NCBI GenBank assembly: GCA_949987705.1
Contig: OX465284.1
Span: 109,475,163 to 109,539,162 of the forward strand
Direction: 5' to 3'
DNA: 64,000 bases
Origin: Thereva unica
Taxonomy: Eukaryota; Arthropoda; Insecta; Diptera; Therevidae
Numbering within the stretch: the stretch's first letter is position 1; each line of letters starts with the position of its first letter. This document shows, one piece after another, positions 22,196 to 33,270 of this stretch. The translations under genes were made by a program, and so were the position numbers. The notes beneath the pieces are model-generated. The model was given only the letters and a program-made list of their open reading frames with translations. It made no database searches and was not told the origin of the DNA.

Positions 22196-23654
22196 TTTAA
22201 GAAAGAGAAGGTTAGTAATGCGAACATCCATGAACTCTTCCATAGCTCGAGGACATTGAAGGTCATTACTTGGACGGGCTGACACAAGGCCATGCTTGCT
22301 CGGCTGTGCTTCGCCTATGTAGTATTAAGTGATTTTTGAAAACGAATTTGTAAGTAGTAGCTTCCATGAACTGTTGGTATTTACCTAACTAGAATTCATA
22401 GAAGCCCGTCGCCTGGACAATCGACCCTCCCCCTATAATTTTAAAATGTTGCTCTTTCTATTAAAAAATAAATAAAATACTGTGTTAAACTGAACTGAAG
22501 AAATAAATTAGCTATTAAGTAAAAAACTCACATGAAAACACTCATGACTCACTGACAAAACCCCGACGAACATTCCGTTGTGGGTCAAAGGGCGCATGAA
22601 TAGGTAATTTGTAGAGCTCGATTCTTTACGCGTGAGCCACCAAAGGGCATTAGCTTCTCTCCACTGTAGATTACAAGCTAGAACCCTAGGCATTATTTTT
22701 TAAATTTTAAATTGAATTTAAACGCCAGCAACACACCCAATCTCCTCCCTTGATATTCACTTGGACTTTCATGATTCAATTCACAATAGTTTCCAGCCCA
22801 TCTCGTTCAGGTCCGATCGACCGTCGTCATCGGTTCGAGTTGTTGTTGCTCGTAATATTCTCACATAAAATATTAAATTCCGCCCTAGAAACTTTCAAGA
22901 ATTGTTGAAACTTTCCGAATGCACTATCGATTGAAAGTTATAAGTAGTTTCCTCCTTCCACACCCCGGGGGTAATTCCCAGGTGGGTTTAAGCCAGGTGT
23001 TTGTGTGATGAGAGTTTAGTATAGTTTTTAAAGCATTTCATTGACGCATCGTGGATGCTGTGTGCGCTGTGCTGTCTTCAGGAGTTATCGGTTTTTATCT
23101 AAAAATCGAACAAACATAAATTCAGGACTAGAGTGCATGCATGCACGTAGTAGTAGTATGTAGCATCCTTTGGTGACTTTCTCTATCTCTCTATAGAGGA
23201 TAGAAACGTTGCAGTATGAGGTCATGTGCAATTCAAATTCGACACGGGATTTCACCTGGATTTTCGACATAATTGAAACCTAGAACAAAGAGTAAACGAA
23301 GGGATTTTGTGTTATTATTGGGTTAGGGGTCAACGTGAGTGCGGATAGATGCCGGGATTGTAGACTTGAACCTCACGTAATGGCTGTGCTGGGGAATATG
23401 CGGTTGTTGGGCATTTAGATGCAAGCTTTTGTGGTAGGATTTTGTTGCAAAATTTTGACATGGTTTTACAATTTGTTTTTTCAGATGCATATAGGTCGTG
23501 GTTTTTTAAATATAAATCCTTTCTGGATGGACCTGAGGAAGGCCCATTTTTGTGTCCATTTGGTTTCGAGTCTAGAATCGCTGAATTAAAAATTCATTTT
23601 TTGTAGGTTATAGCAGATCCTTGGAGATTAAAGCACAAAGTAGCCCTAGTAACC
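22196..23654. other. Unassigned spacer
   Basis: No supported gene. The 22700-23400 part looks single-copy and may be ordinary intergenic or intronic DNA. GGACAATCGACC near 22415 has a relative near 43738, too short to call. Confidence 0.45.
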
Positions 23655-23706
23655 TTTGAGTAGCCCTAGTAAGGCATCCAGTCGGCTTAACCGGTTAATA
23701 ATAGGG
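23655..23706 (+). repeat. Dispersed repeat near a 5S-SINE, copy 2
   Basis: GAGTAGCCCTAGTAAGGCAT then GCTTAACCGGTTAATAATA matches 17512-17560. It lies about 460 bp upstream of the 5S-derived copy 3, whereas the other lies about 230 bp upstream of copy 1. Confidence 0.6.
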
Positions 23707-24162
23707 AACCAAATCGTTTAGATCGGCTCTTCGCCTAGCGGACGGTGCTCTTGTTCATCTGGTAGTCTAATACTGCCGACGTCACAGCCTTTGTCGGCAA
23801 GTTAGCGTGATTCGCTTGTTTCAAGAAGCCAGACACTCAGACGAGGCTTTCTAATCTCCATGGTTGTCTCTCTGAGTTCAGGCGGTTGCTATTTACGATA
23901 TCATATAGTATGGACCCTTCCCCAAATGCGGCAAGTAAAAGGCGTGCCAAAAGAGGGATTTCCTAGTAGGGGGTGTGGCGAAATAATCCTCTTGAGCACC
24001 AGCAAAAAAAACAGTGATACTGAAGTGAGATATGCCTTATCTATGAGGAACTGATATGACACAAAACTCAATTGAAATGGGGCAATCCCAACATTTGCCG
24101 TACGTATTCGTAAAGGTCTTTAAAAAAGTAGTAATACCGTTAAGCTTTAATTTTGATGTCGT

Positions 24163-24303
24163 TTAGCATAATTAATAGATCGATTCTCGTTCGATTTCAA
24201 AGGTCAAGCAGCATTAGAAGTGCTTAGTACTCAGTTGGGGGACCGCTCATGAAATAACTTCCATTTGAGACTATGGCGACTGCGGCAATGCGGAAAAGAT
24301 TGT
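24163..24303 (+). repeat. 5S rRNA-derived SINE, copy 3
   Basis: CGATTCTCGTTCGATTTCAA, GGTCAAGCAGCATTAGAAG and TTAGTACTCAGTTGGGGGAC preserve the 5S internal promoter order. It is more diverged than copies 2 and 4, with a short deletion near the C box flank (GTGCTTAGTACT). Confidence 0.8.
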
Positions 24304-25314
24304 AGTAGACCAGCTTTTGCGCTGCGTGTACTTTACGTTAGTTTGTATTTGAATGCACGAACTTCTATATATCAATCATTCACCGCACGGATCAACGTAC
24401 GCCTGTATCTGTCTCCAGCTTAAGTATCCTTCGCACCAGCTGCGCATGCAAGACCATATCCAACATGGCGGCGTGCGTGATAGCGGGAGTTTATTCCTAT
24501 AGAGATACTGACGATAGAAGGTGGATCCTCAGACTTATCCCAAATGTGGATATATGGGTTATGAGGGAGTTTAGGGAAGTGAGTTAAGGTGAAATTACAT
24601 ATCCGACGGGTTTTTTTATCGCGCTGATCTTTTTAAGATTTCAGCCGATCAGAAACAATTTCATGTCGGGGCAGAATCGAACCGTCACCTCCTCGTGGCG
24701 CCCCTGGATAACCATCTAACGACGGCAGTAAGAAGCAGACTTTTCAAAGCCTACCAAATCAAGCTGTAAAGTTATCGTGTCGAGGGTAAGATGGTAGTGT
24801 GTATTTTTTGAACTGTCATTTTACAATCGTATCTGGACACCGGGCGCCCCCAGTTGTATAACGGCTTATCCTGATATGGGGGCGCTGTTAGGACGGCCCT
24901 ATCATTACCTACCATACTCATGGGACTTCTATGCACTCATCGTACCGAAACCGGCTATTGGGGCAAGCATAGCTTTGGCGAAATGGTCCTTGCCGATCGA
25001 AACTTGCAAGAAACACACCGAATACTAGCGTCCAGTACCTGGATTGACCAATTCTAATCGGGTCCTTCCTGTACCAGCGGCACAGGTGGTGTCAGGTACA
25101 CTTGATGGATTGATTACCAGACATCTGCAGGTAGATGTTGCAGATTTCCCCGAAAAAAGAAAATATCCCATTTTTTGATGCATTGAATTCGGCACGATTC
25201 TTATAACTCCTCCAATGAAGATAGAGTTCGACATCTTTGTCGATTCAGTCAGACATGAGTGTACGATCTTAAAGACCAGATTTGGCAGGTGCTTTGTCTT
25301 TTATTATCAAAGTT
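24304..25314. other. Unassigned; one isolated box-B-like site
   Basis: No gene. On the minus strand GGTTCGATTCTGCCC (near 24665-24680) resembles a box B, but no matching box A or cloverleaf is visible. The 69-codon minus frame at 25025-25234 has no domain I know. Confidence 0.4.
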
Positions 25315-25536
25315 CTAAGAATTACGAAGAGTACCCTCATCAACAAAGACGTGAATTGGGCTCGAGAGGACTGAGAATATGTTATTTATAAAAACTAGAA
25401 ATAGTACAGGTGCCAGAATTGATCCTTTAGGCACCCCGGCAGAGATAGAGTGGAGAAGCTTAAAGTTAACGCTATTCAGTGCTACTTTGATTGAACGATC
25501 GAAAAGGCAACTTCTGAAGTATTGAGTCAATACCAT
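25315..25536 (-). pseudogene. Reverse transcriptase palm fragment, catalytic box mutated
   Basis: The minus strand encodes ISAGVPKGSILAPVLFLVF then INNIFSVLSSPIHVFVDEGT. This is the non-LTR reverse transcriptase segment from the G-V-P-Q-G-S motif to the catalytic F-A-D-D box. Here the box reads F-V-D-E, so the second aspartate is lost and the enzyme would be inactive. The same family appears at 32764-33270, where the box reads F-A-D-S. Upstream the frame includes CLFDRSIKVALNSVNFK, the beta-strand before the motif. Only about 70 codons remain. Clade is probably a Jockey or CR1-type group, but this is not decided by the fragment. Confidence 0.8.
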
Positions 25537-27650
25537 CCGTTTGAAATTTAACTAAAAAGCCACGGTTCCACACTCTACCAAAATGTTTGAAGTGTATCTA
25601 GTTCAACAAAACCAGACTCAGCAAATGATGAATACTTTGGTTTATATATTCTGGCACTTTACATGTCTGTTGCAATTTCAAAAGAACACAAACATATGTT
25701 ACTAGGTCCCATCAATCTCCACCACTGTGGACCAATCAATCAAAAATTCATAGCTATTGTTGCTACAACAACTCTCACTCCCTCACAAGCGCCATCTTCA
25801 ATATATTTTCTAAAACAACATAAAGCAAAACTTGAAAATATATCCATGTACTACCCCCCTCCACCCGCACATTTTTCATGCAGCAGCAGCTTTCCACAAT
25901 ATGAATTACATATAAAACTTTGCTTGTTACATATATACTGAACTGCACTCTCGTGTAATTTTCCACTACAAATAAAATGGACTTTTCACCTGGGCGAAGT
26001 AAAAACAACAACAACAACAACAAAAAACTCAGGTGTATATTCAGGAAATGAAAAACTCAAGGCCACACAGGCAAATGCCGCTAGCAACTAAGGCGTGAAG
26101 GGATTTTTCCGCGACCTAGATACAACAACAACAACAACAACAATGAAAATTGTTTTTCGCCGTTGCAAACACATATACATAGAGACATGTGTGGGTATAG
26201 AATGGTGGCGCCCGTTGACTATATAGTTAACAGCCGCCCACCAGATGGAAAATTTTCCATAGAAATAAAATGGGAAAATCCTAAACAGAAAAGAAAAACG
26301 GCATAAAGAGTGCAGGCGGTCTCGGGCTGGGCTCGCGTGTGCTCTATATCCTCCACCTCTTCGGCGGATGGCCATCATTAAAGAGAGTTTCCTCAACTCC
26401 GTAGAGAAGTTTTTCTCAGTAAACAATTAAAACGGTTCGAATTTCCTTTCCCCCCCTTTGCTTGTCGCGAGTACTTTTCCCCATCGCCCTTCGGGGCGAC
26501 TTTGCACCAACCAACAACAACAACAACAGAAAAAGAAAAACTTTTTCCGGCTGTTTTGAACTCTTAGATAGGAAACATCAGCCGCAAGAAAGCGGGGCTA
26601 CAAATGAACACGACTTCCCCCCACCCCCATATATACAGCGCTATCGTGGGTGGCGTACAGGGCACAGCGACCTAAACTGGGACAAACGACCACCACCCCC
26701 ACCACCACCGACACAGAGAGTTAAGAGCCAACAAAGCAAATGAAAAACTCAAATTTTCATAACTTTTTACACAGCTGAGAAACTTTCCCCCACCATTCCA
26801 TTTTCCCACCCCCTTTCCTTTTACTCCTTTCCATTCAACCACCCCGCACACCCCCGCCGCCAAACTTTTTTTTTTATTGTATTTTACCCCATTAATTTAC
26901 GCCCATGCTCGAGCAGAACCGAAGGAGGTTGTAGTTGTGCTAAGGACCTGCACTGGAGGCTGCAGAGAACATTCTCCGTATGCAAACTGCATTCTGTGAA
27001 GTGCACGCTGGGATTGAAAGTTCCGGAAAACAAAGGATCAGAAAAAGTGTAGTGGGACTGAGCCCCTTCTTACAGGAGCGCCACCGCCAGGTGGAAATTG
27101 CTTGAGTTGTTCTTATTGTGAATGACTTTAATTATCCAATTACGGAGTTAACTTATAGTGGGTGGAAAATTGTTCTTTTGACACAATTTTATTCTCGGCT
27201 TTTTTGCGCTATCGCAGCAGGGAATGTATCGTTTCAGTTCGAGGAGGAGTTGTTGAGAATTTCTTTTTTAGTGTTGGAATATAGGGCGATGGTCGTTAGT
27301 TAATAAAAAATATTAAAACTAGTACCAACTGGTACTCGATTCTATAATCAGAATTTGGATCTGGCTTCTGTCTCTTTTCTGAGTACAGTTTCTGAACCGA
27401 TGATGTTGTCCGCGTTTACCAGCCCAAAAGCTATAGTCGTCATGGTCTACCTCTACATGGCATGTTTAAAACGAAAGTTTGGTTTACCTCACTGTCGCAT
27501 TCCATATATCCTACCCCAAACTTATTTCAGAATTAGTTCCTCTGCACTCGTATATCCTACACCAAAGCTTGATTCTCGTTACGACATCTACGACGACCTA
27601 AGTTTCAGATCCAGGGCAATTATCTTGGTTTCCATAAAAAAATGTCATTG
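25537..27650. other. Spacer with CAA and polypyrimidine microsatellites
   Basis: CAA runs occur near 26004-26023, 26123-26143 and 26512-26528, and ACC/CCACC-rich tracts near 26690-26712 and 26820-26860. Low-complexity frames here (26462-26743 and others) encode polyN and polyP tracts and are not supported as genes. No mobile element recognised. Confidence 0.55.
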
Positions 27651-27652
27651 CC

Positions 27653-27765
27653 ACACTCAGTAGACCGGTTTTCGTTCGATTGCGAAAGTCAAGCAGCATT
27701 GGACGTGGTTAGTACTTAGTTGGGGGACCGCTTGGTAAAACGACTCTGGTGTTTGGAGTGGTCAA
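27653..27765 (+). repeat. 5S rRNA-derived SINE, copy 4 (best match)
   Basis: AGTAGACCGGTTTTCGTTCG, AAGTCAAGCAGCATTGGACG and TTAGTACTTAGTTGGGGGAC then CGCTTGGTAAAACG follow 5S rRNA from about nucleotide 20 to 105. A GTGTTTGG end corresponds to the 3' stem of 5S. The stem cannot close because the 5' partner is missing. Confidence 0.88.
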
Positions 27766-28247
27766 TACTGGTACATTTCTAGATGTTCTTGCCTCTAACG
27801 GGATGCACACTTGGGCTCGTTTTTAGATTTTCGGGAGCGTCAAATCTGGCAAACGCATTTGTTCCCTATGCCTCCTAGTTGCGGGAGCGTATATGTTTTT
27901 CAAAAAATTAACCATTTAAATTGTTTTTACTCGGATTTCCAGATAATATCAGCCTTTGGTGTCGTTTAGCAACCGTATTTCCCCGATGCCATGCTGTTTC
28001 TGATCCAATTAAGTATTGACGCATTGACCATGGTATTAGGTAGGCATGTAAAAGATTGTGAATGAGAACGCAACTTCTGCTTAAAAGCTAACAGCCTTAT
28101 TTTCTAGAGTGGCCAAACCTCCCTGAACGGAAGCAAACTTCGTGGGCAATCACGAACCTATTAGCGAGGCCACTAGATCGTTCAAACAAACCATAGAAAT
28201 CCCCAGGCAACCAAAGGGCTGCGACCTAATCACTCCCTTGCTTGTAA

Positions 28248-28490
28248 AATATTCAGGGCTTCAGGGACCTACAAAAACAAACGGATCTCTTTTTCTGTTC
28301 TGATAGTCAAGGGGCAATCAGAGCGTTAAGGCCTCCTAGGATCAAATTTAAATTGGTGTGGGACTGCCAGCAAACCTTCGGTGAGCCGGACGTTCTCAAT
28401 CAAGTTACCTTTGTTTGGAACCCGGGTCATTGGGGCTTTAACGACAATGAAAAGGCGGATACCTGGCTAAAGAAGGCTGGTTGGGCTTGA
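28248..28490 (+). pseudogene. RNase H domain of a non-LTR element
   Basis: An 80-codon open frame encodes FCSDSQGAIRALRPPRI, then LVWDCQQTFGEP, then VTFVWNPGHWGFNDNEKADT before a stop. These are the second, third and fourth catalytic boxes of the RNase H found downstream of RT in I, Loa and R1-related LINEs: D in SDSQ, H in PGHWG and D in EKAD. The first acidic box and everything upstream cannot be followed. A separate RNase H relic of another family lies on the opposite strand at 28990-29370. The frame starts after an in-frame stop at 28245, so no initiation codon is implied. Confidence 0.8.
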
Positions 28491-28989
28491 GATCGAATAT
28501 ACCTAACGCTTTGCCGATCGAATATACCAAACCCTGGAGGTCTACCCCTGGGATAGCAAACTCTAAGTGGTCCCCGTCTCTTAACGTGACCAAGTAAATG
28601 CCAGGACACTAGTTCCCAGGCTCAAGTGTCCCAGTACCTACTTTGGTTGGTTGTAATCTGTGAGCGATGGCAGACTGCTGCTCGAGCTACTCTGACGGTC
28701 AGATGATTTATACTTCATACTTTCTTAGCATAAAATTTCGTTTCAACTATTCCAAAGAATTCTTCCTTTTTATCGAGCATGCTTCTGAACACTCTAACAA
28801 ACCTTGGACTTTCACTCCAGAACAGATTCAGCATTCTACCTAAACTTTTATCACTTAAACTTGTCTGGTCAAGCAAGGTCAAAAAATTCTGCAAACCAGT
28901 TTTCGCAGGACAGTGACAGAGAAAACCCCCCTGGCATCCCTGTTGCGCCTCAATATTCTATGGACGCGTTGCAAATCAGCTCAAGAATA

Positions 28990-29370
28990 AAGCGTTTGAA
29001 GTTCACCAGATCAAGTGTGAACGCCCAAACGTCTAGTAGGTGTCCCAATAGCCGATTCCAGACTGATAAAAATAGTGTCAGAGCCATGCCTGACTAAGGC
29101 GTTCAAATTAAAGCCTTTGAAGCCCGGATGGCACGTGATCCACCCAAGGATGACCCGATTGTTAGAACCTAGCTTGTCAAGTCCGTTGTTATTCCCAAAT
29201 AAGTCCAAATATGGCTACGGGACATTGCGAGTCTAATTGCCGCTTGTCTGTCAGATAAGATCAATTTTTGTTTGTTAAGATTTCATAGCCAGCTAGCTTA
29301 TATACCATATATCTCTGCTTGAAACACAGTAGCCAGGGGGCCCAAGCTCAGCGATCTACTGAAACTGGAA
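28990..29370 (-). pseudogene. Frameshifted RNase H relic, opposite strand
   Basis: Read on the minus strand, pieces in order are LSLGPLATVFQAEIYGI (containing the first acidic residue), LILSDRQAAIRLAMSRSHIW (second box), then after a frameshift NRVILGWITCHPGFKGFN and ALVRHGSDTIF (the histidine box and beyond). In-frame stops interrupt it near 29155 and 29305. The last piece ends with SLESAIGTPTRRLG, which corresponds to the P-E-P-A-I-G region that follows RNase H in R1/Loa-type LINEs. The G-N-E-x-A-D box is corrupted. It is head-to-head in organisation with the RNase H relic 500 bp away on the other strand, which belongs to another family. Confidence 0.7.
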
Positions 29371-31741
29371 GTCATTCTTCTGCTTCGATGGCTCTACAGC
29401 CCAAGTCGAGCCTTGGCCTTCATTTTTTATGTTTTTACCCAGAAAAACACCCAAAAAAGAACTAAGAACATAAGAAAATCATCGAGTGAAGCACGCTTAA
29501 TACAAAACAGTCATTGCTTCCGAAATGCTTCTTTAGGATGCATACAGAAGCGTTAAAAAACAACTTCAACAAGAAAATGTTTTCTATGCAAAAAACCCAT
29601 TAATCCCTTTCCAGAAAAAAAACTTACATCAAAATTGATGACTCTATCCTTTCATAAACTAGGATCCTTCCCATGAATACACTCACAGAGAACATCCATC
29701 GAACGAAAAATACATACAAGTTACTGACCTTTCCAGTGATGATAAAAAAACCCCAAAAAAAATTACGACATTGTAGTTAGATAACCTTTGCATTGTTTTC
29801 CAGCACAAGTTACAACATATTTCCTGCTCATAACGTTAGCTGCACGAACGCCCATGTATTATAGGCAGAGGCCATAGTCTGTAGAGGTGGCATTATCCTT
29901 CAGCTGTCACGCTAACTCGCTATTTCAATGAATAATTTCTAGACAAGATTCAAGACACAGGCCTGCAGTCATGAGGCGCACCATCAGGGCATAAGGTTAC
30001 CGTGCTCTCTCTCCCCGTGGAACAGTCATTCTTCCACCAGGACCTGGGTACGCTCTCCTCGTATACTATAATATATAATACAGGCGGGGATTCCCCTCAG
30101 CGTTCGCAGGACGACGAGAACGAGACGAGAACTGCTGCAACTTTCCCAGCATGATATGGTGTCCTACTTTTTATGCCTTATTTATTTCTCCCAAGTACTT
30201 TTGCATGCATCGATTTATGCGCATGGGAGGATCCTTGACGAACCCTTTAAAAAATCCGGGAGGAGGCTTGTTTTTTCCATCGTCTTCCATTTATATTATT
30301 TGATTGAGATTTCGTTGTGTGTGTGCGAGCAGATTACCCATGGATATCCTGGGCAATAATTCAAAAGGACGTAATCTTTATTGGTAACGAGCAAATGAAA
30401 TTACTTAATCGGAAGGATATCGGCAGATAGAAGCCGGAAAATGTGTGTCGTTTATGCTTCAGTGAGTCCTCTTTGGCAATGTTATGATTTTATGCATGCT
30501 CTTTGATGAGTTATTTATGTGTGTGTTGGCTCTGGAAGCAAACGACGGGATACAAAACAAATTCTAGGTCTATGCCATGAATTCATTTTTGGGGAAGCGG
30601 TTTTTAAGGGTGTATTTCGGGGAACCCTAAAAAATTAAGGATATCAGGTTGAAACGCATAAATCGATTTGTTCATAGGGGTGGAACGAAACGGGTACTCA
30701 TTGATCCACTCGGAGTTGGAGGGCCCCTTTTGAAAAGACGATTTCAGAAGTTATTTAAATTTTTGTGCTTGGGTGAGCGGATTTCGTTGAAGTGTTTTTA
30801 ATTTGTTTAAAGTACCAAATTTGGACGTCGAGGAGTTGGCACTTGTGTAGCCGCTTATACAACGTTTTAGATTGGAGAGGAAAGTCGATGTAACGAATGA
30901 GAGTTTTAGGAGTATAATGGCTATTAGGGTCGGCTTAAGCCACTGTGGAGGGTTCGGCCTCATTATCCGCAAACCTCTTCTCAACAAAGGGGTTATTGCT
31001 GAAGAATTGCCTGCCAAAATTGTCGATTTAACTCTGTACTCTTTGTCCAAGGGTTGCAGTACCCATAGACTATTTGGCAACACTAGTTTCTACACCCTCC
31101 AGAAGGATGACACCTGAAGTTAGACTTTCACATAAAAAAATCTGTTCGAGACCTTGTTGGCCAAAAATCAGAAGCGACTTCTACAAAATGGAGAAATGCC
31201 TGAGTGGTACCACTTTGCTAGACCGGGTGTTGTCTTCCTTTTGATTGAGCAACTGCATCAGCATTGAATCCCAGTTGTCTGCCCCATAGACCATGATTTG
31301 AGTTGTTTACTGATAATGACAAATTCTGGACGACACGATATAGTTGGTAGTGTACAGGTTTGGAGTCGACTTGTCATACTGGTACGAAGTTCGTCATGTC
31401 ATAATGGTCCTCGTGCAGGGTCCAGCTTGGGAAGGAAGGAATAAAGAACAGGATATATTAATAGGAGTGTGGAGGGTGCCATAGGAGGAGACGATGAACC
31501 TCCATTAGAAATCCTGGATGTCGTTCACACCAAAGAGACAAAATTTGCCCGAGGTGCACTGAAACAAAAATTAAGACAACAAATTTTTGTAACGAAGCCT
31601 ATCGCTATCCTCAATAGCAACCGGCTGAGCTAAAAACACAACCGTCGTCGGGGTTAGCAGGAGCAGGAGTTAGCTTGGATATTTTGAGCAGTGCATTTTC
31701 GATTCTAGCAAGATGTGAATAATGTTGCTAAATATAGTATA
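29371..31741. other. Unassigned spacer
   Basis: No supported gene. A diverged copy of the 8926 repeat lies at 29388-29420. CCGTCGTCGGGGTTAGC near 31645 pairs with the inverted copy near 18095. The 110-codon minus frame at 30751-31083 overlaps a plus frame and has no domain. Confidence 0.45.
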
Positions 31742-32202
31742 GCTATGGGCTTACTGTGCCAGTTAAGTCATCGGGTGTGAGCTTTATTCGGGACAAGAAC
31801 CTGTGTGGTGAGCTTTCTTGTGTGCTGAGCTTTGGGTGGGAAACTATCAGTGTTGATCACCTGTATGCAACTAGTTGACCTTCTCTGGGTGGGTTTAGTC
31901 TGTTTTGGGTGCGCTGTCATGCTGAGGGAGTCTTTGATGGGAATAGAGGTATTGTGTTGGATCTTGGGGGGATCTTGACTGGAAATATTGCGAGCTCTAT
32001 AGCTGTCTGCCTGGTTTATCTGGTCTATATGGTATATCTGGTCAGTCTATCTAGCATGAAAGCCCACCCAAAACACACTAACCTCAAAGCCTCACACGAG
32101 ATCAAATAACTAGTTTCACCCAGGTGACATTTTCACACCCAAAAGCTCAACACTCAAAGGTTCTCGTCCCAAATAAAGCTCACAACCAGTAAGCCCATAA
32201 CT
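31742..32202. mobile_element. Long-inverted-repeat element, copy 2
   Basis: The ends are GCTATGGGCTTACT and, inverted, AGTTATGGGCTTACT. Inside both is GTGAGCTTTATTCGGGAC (or TTTGGGAC) followed by AGAACCT. The left arm carries 18 extra bases between the two blocks. The interior has GAGCTTT and TCTGGTCTA repeats as in copy 1 (4722-5521). No coding capacity. Confidence 0.72.
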
Positions 32203-32763
32203 CTACTACTCTTGACAGTTTTGGATCTGCCAGAGAACCCAATATTTACTGCACAGTTACGATGGCATCTTGAATTCGATACTCCAATTCGCAGTGTTGC
32301 ACTCAAAGCAAATGTTTCGTTCTACCTTCGGAATATAGTATTGACTGAGCTGCATTTGGTCAACATACGGTCCTAAGTTCTATAGGAAATGCTCTATACG
32401 CACTTCTACCGACCGAACTTCACAATTTCGAGCAAATTGGTGTACTGAACTTCAGTTCAGACCTCAGTTCCCATACATTTTCACATAATGAGCTCAGGAT
32501 AAATCAAACCTCAGTTCGCCCAACAGAACATCGAACAGAGCTTGAACGCAAAAGCTCCCTCAAAATAGAGCTTTTGCATTGCTAGCTTCTGGCTAAAAAG
32601 CAACAACGATTTCAAGCACGAACTGACCATTCCAGCCGGTAAAGCCACTTAAGCGGTTTGAACTTTATTGAACTGAGTTCGCTGAAGCCGGGCTTGATTT
32701 AGTCCTAGTATTTATAGGTGAATCGCACGCGTTTCGTTCATGATCATAGGGTACCTCAAGTCT

Positions 32764-33270
32764 AACCAAAACCTAGATGACAAACAGTACGGCTTCAGAT
32801 CAAGAAGGTCAACCGGGGACCTTTTAGTGTGTTAGCCGTTTGGTTAGATACATAGATAGAGTTTGGCAGCCTACTCAGCTTTGCGTTTAGCTAATGATAT
32901 TGATTCAGTTCTAAAGAACTGGATCAATAGTTATCTTCCCAACCGTTCAATCAAAGTATTGGGTGAAATCTCAGCCCTAAATATCATCTCTGCCGGTGTC
33001 CCAGAGGGGTCAATTCTCTCAACCAATCTTTTCCTTATCTTCATAAATAGCCTACTCTCCGTAGTTTTCAACCCACTTCACAGCTTCGCTGATAGCGGCA
33101 CTCTGCATTACTCATTCGCCTTCGAAAATGTAAGACAAGCACGTTCCAGGTCCTGTGTTGAAGATGGCGGACTTATGTTCAATTCAACCAGCAGGGATAT
33201 TGAACTCATTTTCCTTTCGGGACGCCGGAAAACCTCTCCTGGCTCCGGTAGTACAAAGGGTGACTCCTGA
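32764..33270 (+). pseudogene. Reverse transcriptase pseudogene (FADS in place of FADD)
   Basis: A single frame, broken by three stops near 32832-32865, encodes DDKQYGFRSRRSTGDLL, then NWINSYLPNRSIKV, ISAGVPEGSILSTNLFLIF and PLHSFADSGTLHYS. These are consecutive blocks of a non-LTR reverse transcriptase. The block with the first catalytic aspartate (normally A-F-D between the first two pieces) is missing, so an internal deletion is likely. The catalytic F-A-D-D box reads F-A-D-S. It is the same family as the minus-strand fragment at 25315-25536, which has a different inactivating change. The tail (RKTSPGSGS) is unrelated in style and may be out of frame. Confidence 0.82.

Noticed and set aside
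22395..22430. Shared words GGACAATCGACC with 43735-43760
   Set aside because: Similarity spans about 20 bases with gaps; too short to define a repeat.
24660..24735. Possible further tRNA-like sequence on the minus strand (GGTTCGATTCTGCCC)
   Set aside because: Only a box-B-like word; no box A at the right distance and no cloverleaf.
26462..26743. 93-codon frame with polyN and polyP
   Set aside because: Frame is created by CAA and CCA microsatellites; no conserved content.
27653..27765. Genuine 5S rRNA gene
   Set aside because: The 5' 20 bases are missing, closing stem cannot form, no terminator T-run follows directly, and sister copies share a non-5S body.
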